From NCBI GenBank assembly GCA_013813615.1, contig JACCRJ010000551.1:1-6146 (forward strand): DNA of 6,146 nucleotides, read 5' to 3'. The notes beneath the pieces were generated by a model. The model was given only the letters and a program-made list of their open reading frames with translations, was not told the origin of the DNA and did no database searches. The translations under genes and the position numbers were made by a program. Shown one piece after another: positions 1 through 6,103 of the stretch (its first letter is position 1; each line of letters starts with the position of its first letter). The stretch is from Lautropia sp. (GTDB lineage: Bacteria > Pseudomonadota > Gammaproteobacteria > Burkholderiales > Burkholderiaceae_E).

Positions 1-2084
1 CAGCCGATCACACGCTCCCGGACGCGCTCGCGCAGGCGGTCCCAGGCGGTCGGATTGCTGATGATCTGCGCCTTGTAGAAGGAGGGACAGAGGACGGCGG
101 CATGCGACACCTCGCCACAGACGCCGCAGCCGACGCAGCTATCCAGGACGGTCGCCACCGGATCGGTCCGCAGCGGGTCCGGATTCGCCTTGATCGACAG
201 CGACGGGCAGCCCGACAGCCGGATACACGAATGGTCACCGGTGCAGGTATCGGAATCGACACCGAACTTCTCCCGGACCACGCGCTGGCCCGCGGCGATT
301 GCCTTGCGCACCAGCGGCTTCTCGCGACGCTGCTTGTTGAGCATGCATTCGGATTGCGCGATCAGCACCTTCGGTCCCTTCTCCCGGGTGGTGAGGGCCT
401 CCTTCAGGGCATCGCGCATGCCGGCGACGTCATAGGTGCGGCGGACGGTCTTCACCCACTTGACGCCCACGCCTCGAACCGCGCGTTCGATCGCATGGCC
501 GGTGCTGCGGGTGGCGTTGTGGGCCGTGGACGAAAGGACGTCCTGGCCGCCGGTCGCCGAGGTGTAGTTGTTGTCGACCACCACCGTCAGGTTGTCGCTC
601 TGGTTGAAGACGGCGTTGGCAATGCCGCTCGTCAGGCCGTTGTGCCAGAAGCCGCCATCGCCCATCATGGAGATGGCGCGCTTGCCGCCCGGGACGTTCA
701 GCGCCGAGGCGCCTGCGGTGCCGAGGCCGTAGCCCATGGTGGTATTGCCGATGTGGAACGGCGGCAGAATCGAGAACAGGTGGCAGCCGATGTCGGCGCT
801 CACGTGGTGGGGTCCCAGCTCCCGCTCGACCAGCTTCATCGCGCTGAAGATCGGCCGCTCCGGACAGCCGGTGCAGAAACCGGGGGGCCGGGCGTGGACG
901 GTCTCCGACAGGGGGATCACCTTGCGCACCGGTTCCGGCACCGGCAGAGGCTCGAGGCGGCCATATCGCTCGCCGAAGGCGCGCACGCCCTTCAGCACTT
1001 CCGCCGAGGTGTACTCGCCGGCCACGGGCAGCAGGTCCTTGCCGTGCAACGCCGTCGTCACGCCTGCCTGGCGCAGGATCGCGGCCAGGTTCTGCTCGAC
1101 GAAGTTGGGCTGGCCCTCCTCCACCACCAGCACCGCGCGCTTGCCCGTGCAGAAGCGCAGCACTTCGCTGTCGATCAGCGGATAGGCCACGTTCATCACA
1201 TAGAGGGGCACCGACGTGTTGCCGTAGGCGTCGGACAGGCCGACGCATTCCAGCGCGCGGATCATCGTGTTGTACGAGCCGCCCTGCACGATGATGCCGA
1301 TGTCGTCCGCATTCTCCCCGAAAAATTCGTTGAGCCTTCGCTCCTCGATGAAGCGCACCGCCGCCGGCCATCGCTCCTTCACCTTTTCTTGCTCGTGCGC
1401 GAAGCTTGCGGGCGGCAGGACGATCCTGCTCACGTCTCGCTGCGGATGCTCCAGGGCCTGCGCAAGCGTGAAGGCGGGACGCAGGTTGTCGGATGCGGTG
1501 AACTGCCCGTGGACGTGGCAGGCTCTGATGCGCAATTGCAGCATCACCGGCGTTCGGCTCGCCTCCGACAACTCGAAACCCTGCTTCACCGCCTCCACGA
1601 TGCTCGGCAGGTTCGGCCGCGGATCGAGCAGCCAGATCTGTGACTTCATCGCGAAGGCGTGGCTGCGCTCCTGCATGATGGAGGAGCCCTCGCCGTAGTC
1701 TTCGCCGACGATGATCAGCGCGCCGCCGGTCACGCCACCCGAGGCCAGATTGGCTAGGGCGTCGGAGGCGACGTTGGTGCCGACGGTAGCCTTGAAGGTC
1801 ACCGCACCGCGCAGCGGGTAGTTGACCGAAGCGGCCAGCGTCGCCGCCGCCGTTGCCTCGCTTGCGCTGCTCTCGAACCGGATGCCCTGTTCTGCCAGGA
1901 TGTCCTGCGCGTCAGCCAAGACGTCCATCAGGTGAGAGATGGGTGCGCCCTGATAGCCAGCCACATACGACACGCCGGACTCGAGCAGGGCTTTGGTAAC
2001 CGCCAGGATGCCTTCGCCGCGGAACACCTCACCGCCGGCAAGCCGAAGCTTCTTGACTTCTTCGACGAACGATCGCTCAGCCAT
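1..2084 (-). CDS. iorA: Indolepyruvate ferredoxin oxidoreductase, alpha subunit (3'-truncated by window edge)
   Basis: Thiamine-diphosphate and iron-sulfur enzyme that oxidatively decarboxylates aryl-pyruvates (indolepyruvate, phenylpyruvate) to aryl-acetyl-CoA, passing electrons to ferredoxin; cytoplasmic, partnered by a beta subunit (iorB). My translation from ATG at 2084-2082 gives 694 full codons with no stop before the left edge. An N-terminal pyruvate-oxidoreductase-like region starts with YQGAP near residue 37. A CTGCPERP motif lies at 404-411. The ThDP motif is GDGG at 475-478 followed by DNNY at 504-507. A conserved Cys is at 580 (SECML). A ferredoxin-like tail has C614, C620, C626-P, then C650-x2-C653-x2-C656-x9-C666-P. 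The cysteine domain normally closes this subunit, so only a few codons should be missing, and this is the split form rather than the long alpha-beta fusion. iorB is expected just outside the window. A strong GGAGG supports the start. Family assignment is sure; the exact 2-oxoacid is inferred. Confidence 0.93.
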   Translation of the reverse strand, partial: MAERSFVEEVKKLRLAGGEVFRGEGILAVTKALLESGVSYVAGYQGAPISHLMDVLADAQDILAEQGIRFESSASEATAAATLAASVNYPLRGAVTFKATVGTNVASDALANLASGGVTGGALIIVGEDYGEGSSIMQERSHAFAMKSQIWLLDPRPNLPSIVEAVKQGFELSEASRTPVMLQLRIRACHVHGQFTASDNLRPAFTLAQALEHPQRDVSRIVLPPASFAHEQEKVKERWPAAVRFIEERRLNEFFGENADDIGIIVQGGSYNTMIRALECVGLSDAYGNTSVPLYVMNVAYPLIDSEVLRFCTGKRAVLVVEEGQPNFVEQNLAAILRQAGVTTALHGKDLLPVAGEYTSAEVLKGVRAFGERYGRLEPLPVPEPVRKVIPLSETVHARPPGFCTGCPERPIFSAMKLVERELGPHHVSADIGCHLFSILPPFHIGNTTMGYGLGTAGASALNVPGGKRAISMMGDGGFWHNGLTSGIANAVFNQSDNLTVVVDNNYTSATGGQDVLSSTAHNATRSTGHAIERAVRGVGVKWVKTVRRTYDVAGMRDALKEALTTREKGPKVLIAQSECMLNKQRREKPLVRKAIAAGQRVVREKFGVDSDTCTGDHSCIRLSGCPSLSIKANPDPLRTDPVATVLDSCVGCGVCGEVSHAAVLCPSFYKAQIISNPTAWDRLRERVRERVIG

Positions 2085-2089
2085 CTGTT

Positions 2090-2094
2090 CCTCC
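2090..2094 (-). promoter_or_regulatory. Ribosome binding site of iorA
   Basis: GGAGG on the minus strand, five bases before the ATG at 2084. It is the strongest Shine-Dalgarno match in the window and fixes the iorA start. Confidence 0.8.
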
Positions 2095-2140
2095 GGGGCG
2101 ACGGACTCGCTACGACGTCGGCGCGAGTCGCCGAGCCTCG

Positions 2141-2146
2141 TATATT
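2141..2146 (+). promoter_or_regulatory. Possible -10 element for marR
   Basis: TATATT on the plus strand matches 5 of 6 bases of the -10 consensus. Seventeen bases upstream there is only a weak -35 (TCGGCG at 2118-2123). It overlaps the iorA -10 on the opposite strand almost completely. A perfect TTGACA at 2148-2153 also points toward marR, but I found no acceptable -10 at 16 to 19 bases from it. The marR promoter is therefore uncertain. Confidence 0.25.
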
Positions 2147-2170
2147 ATTGACAAATGAATGTATTCACAA
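2142..2170 (-). promoter_or_regulatory. Putative sigma70 promoter of iorA
   Basis: On the minus strand a -35 TTGTGA (2165-2170) and a -10 TAATAT (2142-2147) are separated by exactly 17 bases. Each hexamer matches 4 of 6 consensus bases, and they sit in a local AT-rich island within GC-rich sequence. Transcription would start near 2135, giving a leader of about 50 bases. A perfect palindrome overlaps the -35 and the spacer, which suggests repression at this point. Prediction from sequence only. Confidence 0.5.
2156..2167. promoter_or_regulatory. Candidate MarR operator palindrome
   Basis: A perfect inverted repeat, TGAAT-GT-ATTCA, lies between the divergent marR and iorA genes. It overlaps the iorA -35 by three bases and lies in the spacer of that promoter. 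MarR proteins bind short AT-rich palindromes in just such divergent regions, usually acting on both the target and their own gene. The arms are only 5 bases long, shorter than many well-studied MarR operators, so the bound site may extend into imperfect flanks (ATTG at 2147-2150, CAAT at 2168-2171, not exactly co-centred). Confidence 0.4.
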
Positions 2171-2214
2171 TCATGGATATCCACGCAGGCATCGTGCCAG
2201 CCGCGCCCAGCGCC

Positions 2215-2218
2215 GGAG
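2215..2218 (+). promoter_or_regulatory. Ribosome binding site deciding the marR start
   Basis: GGAG lies six bases before the ATG at 2225. The in-frame ATG at 2159 has no comparable site and would add 22 residues unlike the family's N-terminus, and it lies inside the operator palindrome. The 2225 start is therefore preferred. Confidence 0.6.
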
Positions 2219-2224
2219 CCGACG

Positions 2225-2689
2225 ATGGCGAAGCGGCGACCTGATCACCTGCGTTTTGTCGACGACTACCTCCCGGCGCTCCTGGCGCAGGCCAGCGAAC
2301 TGATCTCGGCAGAGTTCCACCGGGTCGTGCGCAGGCACGGTTTCTCGGTCACGGAATGGCGGGTGCTGGCTTCGCTTGCCGGCGGCGACCCCATCAGCAT
2401 CGGCAGGCTGGCCCGGCTGACGGTCGCCAAGCAGCCGACGGTGACCCGCCTGCTGGACCGTATGGAAGCGCGCGGCCAGGCAGAGCGGGTGCCCCATGAC
2501 AGTGACCGCCGCGTTACGCTGGTGCGCATCACCCGCGATGGTGCGAAAACCGTGGAACGCCTGATGGAGCTAGCACGCGAACATGAGCGGAAGGTTCTCG
2601 AGCCCTTCGGCCTGCTGCGCGCGGAAGAGCTCAAGGCCACGTTGCGGCAGATGATCGAGTTGCACGTACCCTCCCCTGCCGAAGATTGA
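2225..2689 (+). CDS. MarR-family transcriptional regulator
   Basis: A 154-residue protein, the usual MarR length (about 140-160). MarR proteins are dimeric winged-helix DNA-binding repressors whose affinity for operator DNA is lowered by a small, often aromatic, ligand. The N-terminal dimerisation helices cover about residues 9-38. The winged helix-turn-helix runs from about 41 (VTEWRVLASL), with the recognition region at about 58-83 (SIGRLARLTVAKQPTVTRLL). The wing carries the family signature DSDRR at 92-96. C-terminal helices from about 105 complete the dimer interface. There is no cysteine, so a thiol redox switch is excluded and ligand control is likely. It is transcribed away from iorA and towards the hydrolase operon. 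By position it should control iorA and itself, perhaps also the operon. Family certain; target and ligand inferred. Confidence 0.92.
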   Translation: MAKRRPDHLRFVDDYLPALLAQASELISAEFHRVVRRHGFSVTEWRVLASLAGGDPISIGRLARLTVAKQPTVTRLLDRMEARGQAERVPHDSDRRVTLVRITRDGAKTVERLMELAREHERKVLEPFGLLRAEELKATLRQMIELHVPSPAED

Positions 2690-2726
2690 AACGGCGACCG
2701 CGTGGTTCGCCCGAGCAAACAGTCTG
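2690..2726. other. Convergent intergenic gap between marR and the hydrolase gene
   Basis: Thirty-seven bases separate the two convergent stop codons. No gene, T-tract or clear intrinsic terminator is visible. AGTCTG is repeated directly at 2721-2726 and 2729-2734. Confidence 0.6.
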
Positions 2727-3551
2727 CTAGTCTGGTTCCTGGCTTTTCAGGAACTCCAGCACGGCGGCGGCGAAGTGCGTCGGCATCTGGTCCGGGAGCG
2801 GCACCATTCCCCCTCGGATCGTGACCGTCTGCGCATGCCCGATGAGTGCCTGCAGTTCGGCAGCATGGGGGGCGGCGAAGGGATCCTCGGCCGCGCACAC
2901 GATCAGCGTCGGCTGCCGCACCTGCCCGATGCGCGCTTCCATGCGGTATGACGCGACGGCGCGGTGCCCCACTTGCGCGCCGCCACTGGCCTTCAGGGCG
3001 TCCAGCACGAAGGCCTCGAGCAGGTCCGCACGACCGGCTGGATAGAAGGACGCGCGCTGCCGCCAGAGCGCGGCGAGGTGGCTGCCATCGCTGCTCGGCG
3101 CGACCTCGTCGATCGGCGCACGCAGGGCCCGGGCGCGCCTGAAGGCTTCGCCGGTGTAGGGGGTCGACGACAGCACGAGCGAGCGGACCAGGGAGGCATG
3201 CACCGCAGCCAGTTCGACGGCGATGACACCGCCGGTATGATGACCGACCACACAGGCAGCATCGATCTTCAGCGCGTCGAGCAGTTCGGCGGCGACGGCC
3301 GCCCATTTTTCGATGCTGGCGGGTGCCGCAACCGGCGCCGAATCGCCGAAGCCGGGGGTATCCATCGCGACGGCCCGGTAGCGCCTGCCAAGCAGCGGCA
3401 GCACATGAAGGTACTCTCTCCAGCTGCGCGGCGACTGGTGCAGCAGCAGTATCGCAGGGGCCTGCGGATCACCGGCCTGCGCATAGTGGACCTGGCCCAC
3501 GGACAGGTCGGCGAAATGCCGGCGGATGGGCGCGGCCGGGTGCTCAACCAA
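2727..3551 (-). CDS. Alpha/beta-fold hydrolase-like protein with atypical catalytic residues
   Basis: A 274-residue protein of alpha/beta-hydrolase length and order. The N-terminal strands (VGQVHYAQAG, 18-27) lead into LLLHQSPRSW (35-44) at the oxyanion-loop position, AMDTPGFGDS (62-71), the nucleophile elbow VVGHHTGG (101-108) and the late strand TLIVCAAEDPF (215-225). D223 is a candidate acid. The elbow is GHHTG, so His105 stands where GxSxG enzymes have the nucleophilic serine. The loop that usually holds the catalytic His reads GGMVPLPDQMP (247-257) without one. A standard Ser-His-Asp esterase mechanism is therefore doubtful, although the conserved-looking motifs argue against random decay. 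No ATG fits: the first in-frame ATG is residue 63, and the best start is TTG at 3551 with a weak GGA eight bases upstream. It is the last gene of a three-gene operon, 57 bases after the preceding stop. Fold sure, start and reaction unsure. Confidence 0.85.
   Translation of the reverse strand: MVEHPAAPIRRHFADLSVGQVHYAQAGDPQAPAILLLHQSPRSWREYLHVLPLLGRRYRAVAMDTPGFGDSAPVAAPASIEKWAAVAAELLDALKIDAACVVGHHTGGVIAVELAAVHASLVRSLVLSSTPYTGEAFRRARALRAPIDEVAPSSDGSHLAALWRQRASFYPAGRADLLEAFVLDALKASGGAQVGHRAVASYRMEARIGQVRQPTLIVCAAEDPFAAPHAAELQALIGHAQTVTIRGGMVPLPDQMPTHFAAAVLEFLKSQEPD
2735..2754. terminator. Hairpin at the convergent gene ends, possible weak terminator
   Basis: GTTCCTG at 2735-2741 pairs perfectly with CAGGAAC at 2748-2754 around a six-base loop. 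It lies within the last codons of the minus-strand hydrolase gene and 45 bases past the marR stop on the plus strand. There is no T-run on either side, so it is not a classical intrinsic terminator. It could pause polymerase or protect transcript ends. Confidence 0.25.
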
Positions 3552-3608
3552 AGCGGCGTTCCAGCCGCCGACGCCAATCAGGGCGGCGTCCCGGCCACCG
3601 GCGCCGGC

Positions 3609-4616
3609 TCATGAACGGGTTTCGTCGGCCGGCGGCTGCCACAGTCCCGCATGCCGAAGCATGCCCAGCGTGCGGCCCAGCACGTCCCTGCGGTAGGCGG
3701 CAAGATCGCGGCCTGCGTAGTCGTAGAAGCCGCTGCCCGTCTTCAGTCCCAGGCGACCCTCCGCCATCATGCGATCAACGATGGCCGGCGCAGCATAGCG
3801 GGCCTTGTCGAGCGAGAGCGACATCTCGCGGCTGGCGTGATGCAGGATGTCGCAACCGCCGAAGTCGATGAACTCCACCACGCCGAGCGCCGCGAAGCGC
3901 AGGCCCAGCCCATAGCGGGTCGCCTTGTCGATCTCCTCGGCGGTAGCGGCGCCTTCTTCGATCATCCGCGCGGCCTCGTTCATGATCAATGCCTGCAGGC
4001 GCGGCACGATATAGCCGGGCGATGCCCCGCAGACCACCGGCAGCTTGCCGATGCTCTCCATCATCGTCTTCGCCCGCGCCAGCACCTGCGCCTCGGTCTG
4101 CGGATGGCAGCTCAGTTCGACCACTGGAATGATGTACGCCGGATTGAGCCAGTGGATGTTGAGAAAACGCCCAGGCAAGCGCACCAGCGTCGCCAGCTCC
4201 GTCACCAGGATGCTGCTGGTGGTGGAGGTGAGTATGGCGTCGTCACGGCAGTGGCGGTTGAGCTGCTCGAAAGCCTCGCGCTTCGCCTGAATCGTTTCCG
4301 GCACGCCTTCGAACACCAGTTCGGCGCCGGCGAGGGCTGCCGGCGCGTCAGCCGCCCTGACCAGCTGGATCCGCTGCTCGATGGCCGCGGTCTGCGCGGC
4401 GTCGACGACGCCAAGTCTGGCAAGCCCGTCCAGGCTGGCGCCGATCTCCGCAAGGGCCTCGCTGCGCAGCCGGTGCCAGGCCTGCTCGTCGCGATCCCGC
4501 AGATCGATCAGCGAGATCCGATGGCCGGCATAGGCGAAGGCCGTCGCGATGCCGCGACCCATCCGGCCTGCGCCGACGGCGGCTATCCGGGGCTCAGTTC
4601 GCGGCTCGGTTGCCAT
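3609..4616 (-). CDS. 3-hydroxyacyl-CoA dehydrogenase family protein
   Basis: A 335-residue NAD-dependent dehydrogenase of the 3-hydroxyacyl-CoA dehydrogenase / 3-hydroxybutyryl-CoA dehydrogenase / L-gulonate dehydrogenase (lambda-crystallin) family, which interconverts an L-3-hydroxyacyl (or 3-hydroxy acid) substrate and its 3-oxo form in the cytoplasm. The N-terminal Rossmann domain has GAGRMG at 15-20, an acidic end of beta2 at D38 (LIDLR) and FEGVPE at 102-107. The catalytic segment NIHWLNP holds His155 and Asn158, with Glu167 (VVEL) as the partner acid position. The C-terminal domain includes SPGYIVPRL (199-207), GLGLRFAALG (236-245) and TGSGFYDY (293-300), typical of the family. Its ATG lies 23 bases inside the upstream oxidoreductase gene, so translation is probably coupled. 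The catalytic loop differs from the common HFFNP form, which fits a hydroxy-acid or non-fatty-acid substrate. Family sure, substrate open. Confidence 0.9.
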   Translation of the reverse strand: MATEPRTEPRIAAVGAGRMGRGIATAFAYAGHRISLIDLRDRDEQAWHRLRSEALAEIGASLDGLARLGVVDAAQTAAIEQRIQLVRAADAPAALAGAELVFEGVPETIQAKREAFEQLNRHCRDDAILTSTTSSILVTELATLVRLPGRFLNIHWLNPAYIIPVVELSCHPQTEAQVLARAKTMMESIGKLPVVCGASPGYIVPRLQALIMNEAARMIEEGAATAEEIDKATRYGLGLRFAALGVVEFIDFGGCDILHHASREMSLSLDKARYAAPAIVDRMMAEGRLGLKTGSGFYDYAGRDLAAYRRDVLGRTLGMLRHAGLWQPPADETRS

Positions 4617-5679
4617 CGATCAGCCTGCGCCGTAACGCCTCCCGGTCCATGGCCGCGAGTCCGAGAGACTCGAAGGTCCGTGGGCCGCGGCGCAGCTCGC
4701 GTCCGAGAAAGCCGCCGACAATCGCCAGAAGTCCATGTGCGATGGCCGCCTCGACCCCGGCAAAGCGCGCAGCAGACGCAAGAAAGGCCAGGCCGAGCTC
4801 GGTATCCTCGGTGACGTAGCGATGGGTGTATAAGTCGATTTTCTCGCGCCAGTCGCCTGACTTCACCAGCTTCTTGTGCGCATCGCCGTACATCCAGCGG
4901 TCGTTCTGGTAGTGGTCGGCAAGCGGATAGTGCGGGCCGCCATAGCCGAGTGCCTCCCGCACGGCGATCCGCTCCTGGTCGAGCCGGTCCGTCACGTCGC
5001 GCACCGCTCGCTGCGTGCCCTCATTGTGAATGTCCCAGCGCTCGAAATGCTGCAGCGGAGCCGCGTTCATCACCATCAGGGGCGGATGGATCACCGGTCC
5101 GGCGTTCATCAACGCCCCCGAGAGCGCGTCGCCGCAGGGATGCACGCTCGGATAGGCCCTGCGGATCATGTCGATCGCCCGGTTCTCGTGCCGCGCGGGA
5201 TACACGCCGGTCGGCAAACGGACGGCACGGACCGTCACGTTCACCTCACGATCGCCATGCTTGCGGGCGAGGTAAGGAAGGGTTCCCGTCTCCGCCCAGG
5301 CGACATCCGCGGCACTGCCCTGCGCCTTGACCGCTTCAGCCATGACGTAGCTGCCGAACGTGCCGGGCGGCAGGAACACCACCTGGCCGTCGGTCAGGTG
5401 CGGTGCCATGGCCCGGGCGATATCGGCCTGCGCGATGGCCGGGGACGGCACCACGACCAGTTCGGCGCCGCGAAGCGCCTCGCCGATCACGCGGGTCGCC
5501 AGCGCGACCGGCACGTCGCGCTCGCCCTGCTCGTCCTTCAGGCGGATGGTTCCGGAATCGGCGACGGCGGCCAGCGCTGCCGCATCCCGCCGCCAGAGTC
5601 GCACATGGTGGCCGGCCTCGGAGAGGTCGGCAGCGGCGGCGTAGCAGCCGTGGCCTCCGCCGAGGATTGCAATTCGCAT
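4594..5679 (-). CDS. NAD/NADP octopine/nopaline dehydrogenase family protein
   Basis: A 361-residue oxidoreductase of the octopine/nopaline dehydrogenase fold. Characterised members reduce an imine formed between a 2-oxoacid and an amino group, or run the reverse oxidation of an opine. Others in this broad family act on different hydroxy or amino acids. The protein opens directly with a Rossmann strand, MRIAILGGGHG (1-11), with the dinucleotide glycines at 7-9 and 11. VVVPSPA (75-81) and FLPPGTFGS (102-110) follow in the first domain. The second, all-helical domain begins near 183 and has the family-type segment ALMNAGPVIHPP (189-200) with N192 and H198, and acidic E291-D292. I chose ATG 5679 because it starts the Rossmann fold exactly; an in-frame TTG at 5721 would add 14 unsupported residues and has no Shine-Dalgarno. 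It is the first gene of the operon. Family call solid; substrate and direction of reaction unknown. Confidence 0.88.
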   Translation of the reverse strand: MRIAILGGGHGCYAAAADLSEAGHHVRLWRRDAAALAAVADSGTIRLKDEQGERDVPVALATRVIGEALRGAELVVVPSPAIAQADIARAMAPHLTDGQVVFLPPGTFGSYVMAEAVKAQGSAADVAWAETGTLPYLARKHGDREVNVTVRAVRLPTGVYPARHENRAIDMIRRAYPSVHPCGDALSGALMNAGPVIHPPLMVMNAAPLQHFERWDIHNEGTQRAVRDVTDRLDQERIAVREALGYGGPHYPLADHYQNDRWMYGDAHKKLVKSGDWREKIDLYTHRYVTEDTELGLAFLASAARFAGVEAAIAHGLLAIVGGFLGRELRRGPRTFESLGLAAMDREALRRRLIDGNRAAN

Positions 5680-5762
5680 GGCTGGTCCGGGAAATGACGC
5701 GGAGGGAGGGGCGTGGGGCAAGCGGTCAGGAAGGTCGGCAGGGAACGGGCACGACGGCAGGT

Positions 5763-5791
5763 ACGTTACTTTTCGACCATTTGTTTGTCAA
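5763..5791 (-). promoter_or_regulatory. Putative promoter of the three-gene operon
   Basis: On the minus strand a perfect -35 TTGACA (5786-5791) is followed after 17 bases by TAACGT (5763-5768), which keeps the T, A and final T of the -10 consensus. Transcription would begin near 5756, leaving a leader of about 77 bases before the ATG at 5679. The weak -10 suggests an activated or low-level promoter. TTGACAAA here also occurs in the marR-iorA control region. Confidence 0.4.
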
Positions 5792-5937
5792 CGACCAGGG
5801 CGCAGACACGGTCGGCAACGGGTCGGCTGGCGAGACTCGACATCGGCGGCGTGCACGATACCGGTCAAGGTCGGGAAGGCGACGCGGGATCGGCCAGCGA
5901 GAGCCGATGGCGCTGCTCGACCTGGGTGATCCGGGGT

Positions 5938-5958
5938 CGATCGGGGGGGCGATCGGGG
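5938..5958. repeat. Tandem CGATCGGGG direct repeat with G7 run
   Basis: CGATCGGGG occurs at 5938-5946 and again at 5950-5958, offset by 12 bases, with a run of seven G at 5943-5949 in the first copy. It lies between the tRNA and the operon promoter. Function unknown; it may be simple GC-rich slippage sequence. Confidence 0.5.
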
Positions 5959-5992
5959 TTTGCCGCGGGAGCCGGGACGTTCCCTGGGAAGA

Positions 5993-6069
<77 letters not shown>

Positions 6070-6074
6070 GGCGA

Positions 6075-6103
6075 AGTATAACGGCCGCCTTGCTGCGCCG
6101 CAA
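6075..6103 (-). promoter_or_regulatory. Putative promoter of tRNA-fMet
   Basis: On the minus strand TTGCGG (6098-6103) and TATACT (6075-6080, 5 of 6 consensus) are separated by 17 bases. The -10 ends only five bases before the first base of the tRNA, so initiation would fall at about tRNA base 1 or 2, giving almost no 5' leader for RNase P to remove. Confidence 0.5.

Larger units (their letters stand above)
5680..5992. other. Gene-free spacer and leader between tRNA-fMet and the operon
   Basis: About 313 bases without a believable gene: the open frames here lack family features or run through the tRNA. It contains a possible operon promoter (5763-5791), a locally AT-richer patch (5761-5792) and, nearer the tRNA, tandem CGATCGGGG copies with a G7 run. 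A small palindrome GGGACGTTCCC (5974-5984) follows the tRNA 3' end but has no T-tract. Confidence 0.6.

Noticed and set aside
430..1371. Minus-strand open frame of 313 codons within iorA
   Set aside because: It is an alternate frame of iorA with Arg/Gly-rich sequence and no family motif; the iorA frame carries the ThDP and Fe-S motifs.
102..1643. Long plus-strand open frame of 513 codons opposite iorA
   Set aside because: It is the complement of a well-conserved coding gene in GC-rich DNA, has low-complexity Arg/His/Ala-rich composition and no recognisable domain.
2174..2183. Perfect palindrome TGGATATCCA upstream of marR
   Set aside because: A ten-base palindrome without promoter context of its own; it could be an extra regulator site but nothing supports this beyond symmetry.
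2159..2224. Longer marR starting at the ATG at 2159
   Set aside because: No Shine-Dalgarno precedes it, the added residues do not resemble MarR N-termini, and the start would lie inside the palindrome.
2266..3306. Minus-strand open frame of 346 codons spanning marR and the hydrolase
   Set aside because: It crosses two genes that both have clear family motifs in other frames, and its own translation is Arg-rich without a domain.
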